Shown here: positions 8,534 to 16,770 of the stretch, piece after piece | Numbering within the stretch: the stretch's first letter is position 1 | Layout: the number at the start of each line of letters is the position of its first letter | Assembly: GCA_964628035.1 (NCBI GenBank) | Contig: CAZVPI010000008.1 | Location: 62,001-126,000, forward strand | DNA from: UBA2199 sp964628035 | GTDB lineage: Bacteria > Acidobacteriota > Aminicenantia > UBA2199 | Direction of reading: 5' to 3' | Length of the DNA stretch: 64,000 nt | Program-made: the position numbers and the translations under genes | The notes under the pieces: generated by a model | What the model was told of the DNA's origin: nothing | Database searches by the model: none | The model's input: only the letters and a program-made list of their open reading frames with translations

Positions 8534-11416
8534 ATGCCCGAAAAGCCGAACGGAGTTCAAGAAGCAAACCCCGACGCCACCCCCTGGCACGCCCTGAGCG
8601 CCGCCGAGGTCGCCCGCGAGCTCGCCACCCCGGCCGGCCGCGGCCTGGACGAGGAGGAGGCCGCCCGGCGCCGCGATCTGCACGGCCGCAACGAGATCGC
8701 GGCCGCGCCGCGCCCCACCTTCCTGAAGCTGCTGCTGGCCCAGTTCGACAACTTCATCATCCTGCTGCTGATCGGCGCCGCCGCCGTCTCCGGCTTCCTG
8801 GGGGAGTGGATCGAGGCGGCGGCCATCCTGGCCATCGTGCTGCTGAACGCCTTCCTGGGCGTGATCCAGGAGCAGCGGGCCGAGCAGGCGCTGGCCGCGC
8901 TCAAGAAGCTGGCGGCGCCCGAGGCGCAGGTGCTGCGCAACGGCTCGCGGCGCTCGCTGCCGGCGCCCGAGCTGGTTCCGGGCGACATCGTGTTCATCGA
9001 GGCCGGCAACTACGTGCCGGCCGACCTGCGCCTGCTGGAGGCGGTGAACCTGCGCCTGGAGGAGGCGGCGCTGACCGGCGAGTCGCTGCCGGTGGAAAAG
9101 GACGCCGCCATCCGCCTGGAGGCCGACGTGCCGCTCGGCGACAGGCGCAACACCGCCTTCATGGGCACGCTGGCCGCCGCCGGCCGCGGCACCGGCATCG
9201 TGGTCAGCACCGGCATGCACACGCAGATCGGGCTGATCGCCGCCATGCTGCAGAAGGTCGAGCAGGAGTCGACGCCGCTGCAGAAGCGGCTGGACGGCCT
9301 GGGCAGGACTCTGGGCCTGGCCGCCATCGTCGTCTGCGCCGCCGTCTTCGCCCTCGGCCTGCTGCGCGGCCACGAGGCGCTGCAGATGTTCATGCTCGCC
9401 GTCGGCCTGGCCATCGCCGCCGTCCCCGAGGGGCTGCCGGCGGTGGTGACCATCAGCCTGGCCTTGGGCATGCGCGAGATGGTCAAGCGCCACGCCCTGA
9501 TCCGCCGCCTGGCCTCGGTGGAGACGCTGGGCTCGACCACGGTCATCTGCACCGACAAGACCGGCACCCTGACCCAGAACAAGATGACCGTCACCCGCCT
9601 GTGGGCCGACGACGACCTGGTCGAGGTCACCGACGCCGGCGCGGTGCTGGCCGGCGAGTTCCGCCAGAACGGCAGGGCCGTCGACATCAACGATCACCCG
9701 GCCATCGAGACCGCCCTGTGGATCGGCGCCCTGAACAATGACGCCTGCATGGAGATCTCGGGCGAGAGCGGCGGCCGCGGCCCCACCTACCGCATGGTCG
9801 GCGACCCGACCGAGGGGGCGCTGCTGGTGGCGGCGGCCAAGGCCGGCTGCCTGCCGCGGCCCCTGTCCGAGGCCTACCCGCGCGTCTCCGAGGTGCCCTT
9901 CGACGCCACGCGCAAGAACATGATCACCGTGCACCACATCTTCGCCCCGCGCCTGGCCGACTCCTCGCCCTTCGACGAGAGCCACCGCGACAGCGGCTAC
10001 GCCGTGGCCGTCAAAGGAGCCCCCGACATGGTGCTGAAGCTGTGCAGCCGCTACCAGCGCCGCGACAACAGCGTGGCCCCGCTCGACGAGGCGACCCGCC
10101 AGCGCATCCTGGAGGCCAACACGGCCATGACCCGCGCCGCCCTGCGCGTGCTGGGCTTCGCCTACCGCGTCGACCAGGAGAAGCCCGACCCCCAGGACGT
10201 GCCGACGCTGGAGCGGGACCTGGTCTTCGTCGGCCTGGCCGGCATGATCGACCCGCCGCGCGCCGAGGTGGCGCCGGCGCTGGCCAACGCCGCCGCGGCC
10301 GGCATCCGCACCATCATGATCACCGGCGACTACCCGGAGACGGCGCGGGCCATCGCCTCATCGATCGGCCTGCTGCGCCCCGGCCACCAGGTGCTCAGCG
10401 GCCGCGACGTCGACCTGCGCAGCGCCGACGAGCTGCGGCGCGAGGTGCGCCGCACCGACGTCTTCGCCCGCGTCTCGCCCGAGCACAAGCTGCGCATCGT
10501 CGAGGCGCTGCGCGCCGAGGGCGAGGTGGTGGCCATGACCGGCGACGGCGTCAACGACGCCCCCTCGATCAAGGCCGCCGACATCGGCGTGGCCATGGGC
10601 ATCACCGGCACCGACGTGGCCAAGGAGAGCGCCGACATGGTGCTCACCGACGACAACTACGCCAGCATCGTCTCGGCCGTCGAGCAGGGCCGGATCATCT
10701 ACGACAACATCCGCAAGTTCGTCTTCTTCCTCCTCTCCTCGAACGTGGCCGAGATCGCCATCATCTTCCTGGCCACCCTGGCCGGCCTGCCGGCGCCGCT
10801 GACCGTCATCCAGCTGCTGTGGCTGAACCTGCTGACCGACGGCGCGCCGGCGCTGGCGCTGGCCATGGAGAAGGGCGACCCGGAGATCATGAAGCGCAAG
10901 CCGCGCCCGCCGGCCGAGCCGGTGATCAACTCCACCATGCGCCTGGGCATCGTTGTGCAGACCGTGGCCCAGGCCGGCGCCGTGCTGACGGCGTTCGCCC
11001 TGGGGCTGCTCTGGCACCTGCGCGCCGGCGACGCGCTGCCCCCCGGCGCCAACCCCGTCGCCTTCCTGCTCGGCTACGACTGGCGCGGCCTGGACGTGCA
11101 GACCGCCGAGACCATGGCCTTCGTCACCCTGTCGCTGTGCGAGCTGTTCCGCGCCTACACCGTGCGCTCCGAGCGCCTGTCGGTGTTCCGCATCGGCGTC
11201 TTCTCCAACCGCTCCATGCAGCTGGCGGTGGGCGTCTCGCTGGCGCTGCTGTTCCTCGTCGTGTCCGTGCCGTTCCTGCAGCCTGTTTTCAACACCCATT
11301 TTCCCAGCGCCCGCGAGTGGGCGGTCGTGCTTGGACTAGCCTTAGTGCCTGCTATGGCTGAAGAAATCACCAAGTGGTTCTTGCGGCGAGCTGACAAGAA
11401 ACGGTTCTCGGCATAA
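8534..11416 (+). CDS. P-type Ca2+-transporting ATPase (P2A-like)
   Basis: Cation pump of 960 residues. Order of parts: N-terminal cation ATPase domain, a helix pair, an actuator domain with TGES (about residue 182), the membrane motif VPEGLPAVV (about 298) that helps form the ion site in SERCA-like pumps, the phosphorylation motif DKTGTLTQNKM (about 340), the hinge TGDGVNDAPSIKAADIG (about 670), then six C-terminal helices. This layout and the PEGLP motif are those of PacL/SERCA-type calcium pumps; other divalent ions remain possible. A GAGGAG ribosome site precedes the ATG by 5 bases. It follows mraY by 19 bp and may be co-transcribed. The stop codon lies in the first heptad of the following inverted repeat. 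Likely role is calcium export from the cytoplasm. Confidence 0.92.
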   Translation: MPEKPNGVQEANPDATPWHALSAAEVARELATPAGRGLDEEEAARRRDLHGRNEIAAAPRPTFLKLLLAQFDNFIILLLIGAAAVSGFLGEWIEAAAILAIVLLNAFLGVIQEQRAEQALAALKKLAAPEAQVLRNGSRRSLPAPELVPGDIVFIEAGNYVPADLRLLEAVNLRLEEAALTGESLPVEKDAAIRLEADVPLGDRRNTAFMGTLAAAGRGTGIVVSTGMHTQIGLIAAMLQKVEQESTPLQKRLDGLGRTLGLAAIVVCAAVFALGLLRGHEALQMFMLAVGLAIAAVPEGLPAVVTISLALGMREMVKRHALIRRLASVETLGSTTVICTDKTGTLTQNKMTVTRLWADDDLVEVTDAGAVLAGEFRQNGRAVDINDHPAIETALWIGALNNDACMEISGESGGRGPTYRMVGDPTEGALLVAAAKAGCLPRPLSEAYPRVSEVPFDATRKNMITVHHIFAPRLADSSPFDESHRDSGYAVAVKGAPDMVLKLCSRYQRRDNSVAPLDEATRQRILEANTAMTRAALRVLGFAYRVDQEKPDPQDVPTLERDLVFVGLAGMIDPPRAEVAPALANAAAAGIRTIMITGDYPETARAIASSIGLLRPGHQVLSGRDVDLRSADELRREVRRTDVFARVSPEHKLRIVEALRAEGEVVAMTGDGVNDAPSIKAADIGVAMGITGTDVAKESADMVLTDDNYASIVSAVEQGRIIYDNIRKFVFFLLSSNVAEIAIIFLATLAGLPAPLTVIQLLWLNLLTDGAPALALAMEKGDPEIMKRKPRPPAEPVINSTMRLGIVVQTVAQAGAVLTAFALGLLWHLRAGDALPPGANPVAFLLGYDWRGLDVQTAETMAFVTLSLCELFRAYTVRSERLSVFRIGVFSNRSMQLAVGVSLALLFLVVSVPFLQPVFNTHFPSAREWAVVLGLALVPAMAEEITKWFLRRADKKRFSA

Positions 11417-11522
11417 GGCGTAAGGCTTAGGGTGCAAGGGAAAAGCCATAGACCGTTCTTTGCTTTCCCTAAGCTGAGGTCTTTTCTTTTTTCCTTACGC
11501 CTTACGCCCTGCGCCCTACGCC
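11410..11522. repeat. Heptad-repeat inverted element after the Ca2+ ATPase gene
   Basis: The left arm 11410-11440 is built of AAGGCGT-like heptamers and contains the ATPase stop codon (GGCATAAGG). The right arm 11492-11522 is built of CCTTACG/CCCTACG heptamers. Left and reverse-complemented right arms match at about 22 of 31 positions. A second, perfect pairing exists inside: GCTTAGGG at 11425-11432 with CCCTAAGC at 11467-11474, so two alternative hairpins are possible. The loop is about 50 bp and shows no gene remnant. It may act as a terminator for the ATPase message. The GGCGTAAGGC word recurs at 29850. Confidence 0.75.
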
Positions 11523-11529
11523 GAGGACC

Positions 11530-11558
11530 TTGAAAATCCCCTGAATCTGCGCTACAAT
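11530..11558 (+). promoter_or_regulatory. Sigma70-type promoter of lepB, leaderless
   Basis: TTGAAA (11530-11535), a 17-bp spacer and TACAAT (11553-11558) make a good housekeeping promoter. The ATG of lepB is at 11567, so the predicted start site is within 2-3 nt of the start codon and there is no ribosome binding site. Confidence 0.65.
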
Positions 11559-11566
11559 CAATCATC

Positions 11567-12343
11567 ATGCGAAATCCGTTCAAACGCACGCCCAAGCCTC
11601 CCAAGCCGCCCAGAACCGTCTCCGTCTTCCGCGAGTATTTCGAGCTCATCGCCGAGACGCTGATCTACGTGTTCTTCGTCAACACCTTCCTGCTGCAGTC
11701 TTTCGTCATCCCCACCCCCTCGATGGAGAGCACGCTGCTGGTCGGCGACCACCTGCTGGTCAACAAGGTGGCCTATTCCAACTCCATCAGCAAGCTCGGC
11801 AACTTCCTGCTGCCGCAGGTGGAGATCCGGCGCGGCATGATCGTCACCTTCAAGGCGCCGCCCGACATGGAGAAGGAGTACGTCAAGCGCGTGATCGGCA
11901 TGCCCGGCGACCGGCTGCGCATCGAGGGCCGCAGGGTGTTCGTCAACGGCCGGCAGCTCCCCGAGACCTACACGCAGTACATCGGCAGCGACTCCGCGGC
12001 CGGGTTCCCTCCGCAGAACCACTACGACTGGTACTTCCAGTTCCCCGTCAAGTTGCGCACGACGCAGCGGAACCCCGACGGCAGCGTCGACTACGTCGTC
12101 CCCCAGCGCTATTACTTCTGCATGGGCGACAACCGCGACAACTCCTTCGACTCCCGCTACTGGGGGCCGGTCCCCTTCGACTATGTCGTAGGCAGGCCCT
12201 GGCGCATCTATTGGTCGTACGAGTCGAACACCGAGGAGTACCTGACGCCGGGGCTGATCTACAAAATCAAGGACATCGCCTTGACTGTCGTGAGGTTTTT
12301 CTCGCATACCAGGTGGGAGAGAACTATTAAGGCTATTGAATAG
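11567..12343 (+). CDS. lepB: Signal peptidase I
   Basis: Membrane-bound serine protease (S26) that removes Sec and Tat signal peptides. The product has 258 residues, with one N-terminal membrane helix (about residues 25-45). It is followed by box B with the catalytic serine in TPSMEST (about residue 52), the lysine box KRVIGMPGD (Lys near 107), and the late boxes GDNRDNSFDSRYWGPV. All catalytic residues are present. The length and single helix fit the compact type of many Gram-negative and Gram-positive bacteria rather than the longer E. coli form with two helices. A strong leaderless promoter precedes it and a heptad repeat element separates it from the ATPase gene, so it is probably transcribed on its own. 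Confidence 0.95.
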   Translation: MRNPFKRTPKPPKPPRTVSVFREYFELIAETLIYVFFVNTFLLQSFVIPTPSMESTLLVGDHLLVNKVAYSNSISKLGNFLLPQVEIRRGMIVTFKAPPDMEKEYVKRVIGMPGDRLRIEGRRVFVNGRQLPETYTQYIGSDSAAGFPPQNHYDWYFQFPVKLRTTQRNPDGSVDYVVPQRYYFCMGDNRDNSFDSRYWGPVPFDYVVGRPWRIYWSYESNTEEYLTPGLIYKIKDIALTVVRFFSHTRWERTIKAIE

Positions 12344-12395
12344 AAACGAGCTCAGGACAATTCAGCAACTGGAAGGTACGACGGTCCATCGAGGC

Positions 12396-12496
12396 ACCAT
12401 GTACCAGGTACCCAATACCATGTTAATGACAGAGGAATGGCCACGGCAGAGACATCGGTATTCAACGTGGAACATAGAATGTGGTACTTGGAACAT
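12396..12496. repeat. Heptad-repeat inverted element upstream of the radical SAM gene
   Basis: The left arm has ACCATGT, ACCAGGT, ACCCAAT, ACCATGT in exact 7-bp register (12396-12423). The right arm (12468-12496) has TGGAACA, TAGAATG, TGGTACT, TGGAACA. Bases 12399-12424 match the reverse complement of 12471-12496 at 20 of 26 positions, with a 46-bp loop. The apparent GTG start of the following frame (12481) lies inside the right arm, which argues that the true start is further down. Confidence 0.75.
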
Positions 12497-14346
12497 CTAA
12501 CAGAGCGTTCAGTTCCTTCGAATGGCGCGAGAGCCGATATAATTTGACAAAGCAGCAAGAAATAAGCCACTTTAAAGGGCACTGGCTGGTTAATTATCAG
12601 AAGGAACAATACACTTTTCAAGATATTTTAGTTATTTTGCTTGAAATTCAGGATTATTTTAACAAAAACGGCATTGAATTTGAGAATTTAAATGTAAAAA
12701 TCAATAATAAAGGCGATAAAAGTCATTATTTTAAAGAAAACCAAACTGTTTACTTGAATATTGGCGATAATTTGGCTGAATTTGAGGAAATTGGCAAAAA
12801 ACCGGAAGAAATCGCCAAGTTCAAGGCACTAGGGAAACCTGTCAAGACAGTTTCGCTGCTGTTTCCCAGGCTGGAAAGCGATCCAAGATGGCGGAGCATG
12901 GGGATGCCGGCAGGGCAGCTCCTATTGTCGTCAAGCCTCAAAGCCCATGGATTCGAGCCGGTTCCCCTTGCACTGGCGATTCCGGGCAAAATAAGCCTTT
13001 CTGGGGCGTTTTCGGTGGATTTGGCCGGCTTCACCCTGTTCGAGGACCTTCTGCCCCTCCTGAGGCCGGTTTTGGCCGATTTTCGCCTATCCTACAGGGG
13101 AATCGTGGCCGCAGGCGGCCCCTTCCCCACCCTGGCCCCCATGGCGGCCATGTACCACCTGCCCGAGATCAATTTAATGGTCCGCGGCGAGGCCGAATTC
13201 GTCCTGCCCGGGATCCTCGCTGCCTTGAATAAGAGTGACGCCGAAGGGTTCTTCTCCCATGAAGGGGTCTTCTGGCATCACGACGGGGTGATCGCCATGG
13301 CCGGCTTCGACAAGGTGGTTAGGCCGGACGACCTGGCCTCCCTGCCAATTGACCTGGGCTTCCTGAAGCCCAACGACCTGGGCAACGGCCTGGAGATGAA
13401 CTTCTCCCGCGGCTGCCGCAGGGGCTGCGTCTTCTGCTGCCGGGCCCAGGGGAGCCGCATGCGGAAGATGCCGCCGTGGAAGGCCGGAGAGCTGCTGTCG
13501 GCTTACGCCGGCAAGGTCGACCGGCTCGGCGCCGGCGGCGTGGCAACCAGGACGGTCAACATCAACGACGACGACATCCTGCAGGACCCCGCATACGCCC
13601 GGGATATCTTTGCGGCCATCAAGCGGCAGGGGCTGCGCATTTTCGGCATCCAGACCTCGACCGCATCGCTGGCCAAGGCCGACGGCTCGCCGAACGCCCA
13701 GGTTCTCGAGTTGGCCGCCGACTCCGACCTTTTCGTCAATAGCGCTCCCCTGCTATGGCTGGGGACCGACACGTTCCTGCAAGGCCGCGCCCAACGGCTG
13801 GGAAAGAAGCTTCCTCCGCCTGCTCAATTCAGGGAACTGCTGGCGGAGATGGAGCGACGGCGGATCCGCCATTATCACTATTGGATCAGCAGCGACGGCG
13901 ATTCCACCTGGCCCGAATTCGTCGGGGAATTGGAATCGATCTTTTCACTTTTCAAGGATTTCCCGAACTTCGGCCTTCTGGCCCACGCCCCCTTCCTCGT
14001 CCCCTATCCTTCCAGCGTCCTGTTCTCCCAGCTGCCAGAAAGCGATCCACGCCTGAAGATCAAGCTGGACATGGAAGCCCCCGATCCGCGCTTCCGCTAC
14101 AAGGTCGTCGAGCGCATGGAGGCGTCCTGGCCCCAGCTCAATGCCCTGCTGCGCAACGAAAAGGCCGGAGGCGAGAAGGGCTTTTTTGATTTCCTGAAAG
14201 AAAAGGATCTAACGGCCGCCGCCCAGTTAGGGTATCATTTTTTAAAGCAGGAAATGTTTCAAGACCCAAGGCGGGAGCCAGAGTTGCAAATCGCCAAGGG
14301 GATGCTGGAAGAAGTAATCGAAGATTACCTTGATCGTGGCTCGTGA
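12481..14346 (+). CDS. B12-binding-type radical SAM protein with AT-rich N-terminal segment
   Basis: Radical SAM enzyme of unknown substrate, up to 621 residues. From about residue 118 there is a cobalamin-binding-like Rossmann region (KTVSLLFPRL, AAGGPFPTLAP, MVRGEAEF), then the radical SAM core with the cluster motif CRRGCVFC (CX3CX2C) near residue 312. The segment encoded by about 12541-12840 is strikingly A+T-rich compared with the rest of the gene and has a different amino-acid make-up (many N, K, I, F), as if an unrelated piece of about 95 residues was joined on. The outer start GTG 12481 lies in a repeat arm; TTG 12544, right after a TATAAT at 12538-12543, is an alternative, so the start is not settled. 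Possible role in lipid or cell-envelope chemistry is a guess only. Confidence 0.8.
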   Translation: MVLGTSNRAFSSFEWRESRYNLTKQQEISHFKGHWLVNYQKEQYTFQDILVILLEIQDYFNKNGIEFENLNVKINNKGDKSHYFKENQTVYLNIGDNLAEFEEIGKKPEEIAKFKALGKPVKTVSLLFPRLESDPRWRSMGMPAGQLLLSSSLKAHGFEPVPLALAIPGKISLSGAFSVDLAGFTLFEDLLPLLRPVLADFRLSYRGIVAAGGPFPTLAPMAAMYHLPEINLMVRGEAEFVLPGILAALNKSDAEGFFSHEGVFWHHDGVIAMAGFDKVVRPDDLASLPIDLGFLKPNDLGNGLEMNFSRGCRRGCVFCCRAQGSRMRKMPPWKAGELLSAYAGKVDRLGAGGVATRTVNINDDDILQDPAYARDIFAAIKRQGLRIFGIQTSTASLAKADGSPNAQVLELAADSDLFVNSAPLLWLGTDTFLQGRAQRLGKKLPPPAQFRELLAEMERRRIRHYHYWISSDGDSTWPEFVGELESIFSLFKDFPNFGLLAHAPFLVPYPSSVLFSQLPESDPRLKIKLDMEAPDPRFRYKVVERMEASWPQLNALLRNEKAGGEKGFFDFLKEKDLTAAAQLGYHFLKQEMFQDPRREPELQIAKGMLEEVIEDYLDRGS

Positions 14347-14464
14347 TTCGTGATTGGAACAGCAATAGTCGGTCTACTTGTATCTCTCATCAACTATTGC
14401 CATGGCTCGCAAATTTTCCATGCATGCTTTTCTCCAATCACTGATCACTCATTACTAATCACGG
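14341..14464. repeat. Heptad-repeat inverted element at convergent gene ends
   Basis: The left arm CGTGATTCGTGATTGG (14342-14357) pairs with 14434-14449 (13 of 16), and an inner perfect pair GCAATAGT / ACTATTGC lies at 14362-14369 and 14393-14400. The right arm continues to 14464. The stop of the radical SAM gene (TGA) lies in the left arm, and the stop (TAG) and last two codons of the methyltransferase gene lie in the right arm. It may serve as a two-way terminator. The TGATTCG heptad is shared with 3323 and 29760. Confidence 0.75.
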
Positions 14465-15837
14465 ATCCTGCGCATGAGATACAGCACCCTCTTCGACCCT
14501 GCTACGGCTTCCCTGCGCTCGATCGCAAAATGCTTCTGGAACTCGCGTTCGAACCCCTCTTGGGTGTAGCCCGGGAAGACGTCCTCGCGGGTGGCCAGCA
14601 GCAGCCGCACCTGCGAATCGTCCTTGGGGATGAACTCGACGACCAGGCTGCGGCACAGGCGGCTGAAGAAGAGGGCGATCCTGGCCAGGGGCAGGTTGTT
14701 GCTGATGGCGAGGTGGTGGACCAGCGCCAGCGCCAGGACCATGTCGACGGGGCCGCGCTCCAGCAGCGACATGCGCTCGGTGTTCTCCCAGCCGATGCCC
14801 GGGCTGGGGTTGGTCATGTCGCCGACCAGGGGCAGGAGGAACTTGTCCTTCTCCCTGCGGCACTGCAGGTAGTTCTTCTCCACGGCGGCGGCGTCGATGT
14901 CGATGGCCACGGTGCGGATGCCGCGCGAGGAGGCCAGGCGGCTGAAGACGCCGCGGTTGGCGCCGATGTCCCAGACGTCGCGCGGCCCGCCCTGCAGGCA
15001 CCCGGCGACGAATTCCCTCTTGGCCGCGAACGCCTGGTCGGAATAATTCGTGCCGTCGTAATATTCGGCCCATTCGCTGCCGCCCGGGCGCCAGGAGAGG
15101 TTGCGCACCGCCCCCTCCAGGCTGTTCAGCAGGGCCAGCAGCGCGAAGCGGCTCATGGGCCGTGACTTGGCCTGGACCGGCTTGTCGGCGTAGCGCTTCT
15201 GGGCGCGGGCGTGGGCGTGGATGTGGGACAGGAGCGAGAATTTCAGCCGCGTGCGCCAGGGCAGCAGGGCCGAGGCCAGGTCGAGCGGCAGGCCGTCCAG
15301 GTGCAGCCGCGACAGCTGGTTCAGGCGCACGTCGCGCCAGGCCATGATCGCCAGCGGCGCCAGGAAGTGCTGGCAGAACTGGCGGTAGGCCACCCAGGGC
15401 CGCCCTTCCGGGCAGCGCTCGAAGGAGAGGGTGTCGATCAGCTGCGGCCGGCCGTCGACGAACTGCACGTTGTAGGCGCTGGCGTCCTTGAGCGACAGGC
15501 CGTGCTCCAGCGCCAGCTTCTGGATTTCCAGCGTCAGCAGCGCCGCGTCCTTGAGCTGGCTGAAGCTCCACTCGTAGGGGTAGGAGATGAAGGGGATCTT
15601 TTGCGGGCGGATGACCTTGTAGGCAAGATCCGGGGCCGCCGGCTCCGCATCGCATTCCTCGTGCGGGGTCAGCCGGTTGTCGGCAGCGAGCTTGTCGTAA
15701 AGCCCGGAGGCGATCAGGAGGTCGTAATCCTGGCGGCAGACCCGGTTGATTTGGCGGTAGAGAATGCCGTCGCGCCGGAACAGGAACCCGCTGGGGTCGC
15801 GGAAGGAGCCGGAGACGGCCTCCCGGTCACTGGCCAT
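14455..15837 (-). CDS. NoeA-like class I SAM-dependent methyltransferase
   Basis: Predicted methyltransferase of 460 residues. The N-terminal half has a region with NVQFVDGRPQLIDTLSFE (about residues 120-140), similar in style to the catalytic loop of kinase-like folds. The C-terminal half has a Rossmann methyltransferase: VWDIGANRGVFSRLA (motif I, about 290), VAIDIDAAAVE (motif II), and MVLALALVHHL (motif IV). This two-part layout is that of the NoeA-type proteins seen in nodulation and polysaccharide loci; the acceptor is unknown. It overlaps the small membrane protein gene upstream by 11 bp, so the two are surely co-translated. It lies next to the polysaccharide export locus, so glycan or lipid methylation is a fair but unproven guess. 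Confidence 0.82.
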   Translation of the reverse strand: MASDREAVSGSFRDPSGFLFRRDGILYRQINRVCRQDYDLLIASGLYDKLAADNRLTPHEECDAEPAAPDLAYKVIRPQKIPFISYPYEWSFSQLKDAALLTLEIQKLALEHGLSLKDASAYNVQFVDGRPQLIDTLSFERCPEGRPWVAYRQFCQHFLAPLAIMAWRDVRLNQLSRLHLDGLPLDLASALLPWRTRLKFSLLSHIHAHARAQKRYADKPVQAKSRPMSRFALLALLNSLEGAVRNLSWRPGGSEWAEYYDGTNYSDQAFAAKREFVAGCLQGGPRDVWDIGANRGVFSRLASSRGIRTVAIDIDAAAVEKNYLQCRREKDKFLLPLVGDMTNPSPGIGWENTERMSLLERGPVDMVLALALVHHLAISNNLPLARIALFFSRLCRSLVVEFIPKDDSQVRLLLATREDVFPGYTQEGFEREFQKHFAIERREAVAGSKRVLYLMRRIRD

Positions 15838-16051
15838 CGGTTTTTTTCGAGAACAGCCCCGAGACGAATTTCCTTATCTTCTGCCAGTAGATCTTGACGG
15901 CGAAGGAGGCCGCGACCAGGGCGGCGACGATGACCTGGAAGACGTAGCTGCCCGTGCCCGGGTCGATGTAGCCGTAGGAGTAGATCGGGAAGAGCAGAGA
16001 AACAGCCAGGACCAGCAGCAGGGTCTCAAAAGGCCTCTTGAATGCCCTCAT
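15827..16051 (-). CDS. Small membrane protein with YIDPGTGS motif
   Basis: A 74-residue protein with two hydrophobic helices (about residues 8-27 and 36-55) and a conserved-looking turn, YIDPGTGSYVFQ, between them, then a basic tail (KIYWQKIRK). Small proteins with this IDPGTGS turn recur next to methyltransferase or phosphodiesterase-like genes in many genomes; I know of no assigned function. A GAGG ribosome site lies at about 16063-16066 and a TATACT box at 16117-16122. The gene overlaps the methyltransferase gene by 11 bp and heads that two-gene operon. It may anchor the methyltransferase to the membrane; that is inference. Confidence 0.82.
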   Translation of the reverse strand: MRAFKRPFETLLLVLAVSLLFPIYSYGYIDPGTGSYVFQVIVAALVAASFAVKIYWQKIRKFVSGLFSKKTDGQ

Positions 16052-16116
16052 AGTTGCACCTCAATTGAATGGGTATCCGTTTCAAATGATCTTCCGGCAA
16101 GAAGCATGACAGAAAT

Positions 16117-16122
16117 AGTATA
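16117..16122 (-). promoter_or_regulatory. Putative -10 box of the small membrane protein operon
   Basis: TATACT on the minus strand about 65 bp upstream of the ATG at 16051. An A-rich tract precedes it; no clear -35 was found. Weak evidence. Confidence 0.35.
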
Positions 16123-16187
16123 CCCCTTTTTTGTTGAAAAGCCAAGCAGGAAACAGAGAAACCGGGAAGACCCAAGAAAAGGACGCA

Positions 16188-16732
16188 AAAAAGGTAAAAG
16201 GTGAAAGTGGAAGAGAAGGCCCAGTCAAGGGAAGAGAAAAGAGGGGAAAAAAAGAGGAAGGCCCTAATTCGAGCTTTTGGATGCTTTTAAGCTTATCGAA
16301 GCGGGGATGTTTTTAAGTGCGGCCGATTCGCCAAGAAGTGATTCGGTTTCTTTGGAATTGTTCAAATCCATCTCGCCGAGGATCCGAAGCCAATGGTCCG
16401 CTTCCCGGATTTCCTTTAAAGATGTTTTCGCTTTGTTGCTAAAATCGGCACGAGAACAGGCGGCCTGCGCTTCCTCGTAATGTGCCCCGCAAGAGGTCGC
16501 GGCCTAGGTCAATTGAAATTTCACTACATGCAGCGATGAACCGCTTCCCTGGCGTCTTAGCATTTTTTTTGTATCAACCGCGAAGCGAAACAGCCCTGAG
16601 CACCGTTCCTTTCCTTTCCTTTAATTTGCCTGTGCTTATTAGAAACACCTGTACTTTCCGTCAACCACTTGCCACATTTTTCATGCAAGTCGGTTTATTC
16701 AAGGGCTTTTCACTTTTTCCTTTTGCCTTTTT
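16188..16732. repeat. Heptad-armed element enclosing an S23/IVP remnant
   Basis: The left arm 16188-16209 (GGTAAAA, GGTGAAA heptads) matches the reverse complement of 16711-16732 (CCTTTTT, CCTTTTG heptads) at 19 of 22 positions. The right arm extends to 16747 with more CCTTTTG copies. Between the arms are about 500 bp that contain a decayed S23/IVP gene on the minus strand ending at 16264. It fills the gap between the small membrane protein gene and yitT. Confidence 0.75.
16264..16640 (-). pseudogene. Decayed S23/IVP four-helix-bundle protein gene
   Basis: Minus-strand translation of 16480-16264 gives HYEEAQAACSRADF, then KTSLKEIREADHWLRIL and a stop (TAG followed by GGCC). This is the C-terminal half of the four-helix-bundle family first found in 23S rRNA intervening sequences (family pattern: GANYxEAxxAxSxxDFxxKxxIxxKExxExxYWLxxL). 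Upstream, LGRDLLR and TGKLKER fragments fit the N-terminal half but lie in other frames, with a small deletion where SGTSxGAN should be and an in-frame stop. The gene is therefore broken. It has not been named by the usual markers and is flanked on both sides by heptad arms. Identification rests on motif memory. Confidence 0.7.
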
Positions 16733-16770
16733 CCTTTTGCCTTTCAAGTGCCACAGCACTTTCAAAACTA

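Noticed and set aside
11410..14464. Integron attC sites (palindromes at gene ends with 7-bp boxes)
   Set aside because: The arms are multi-copy heptad tandems, not single RYYYAAC/GTTRRRY boxes, and there is no integrase.
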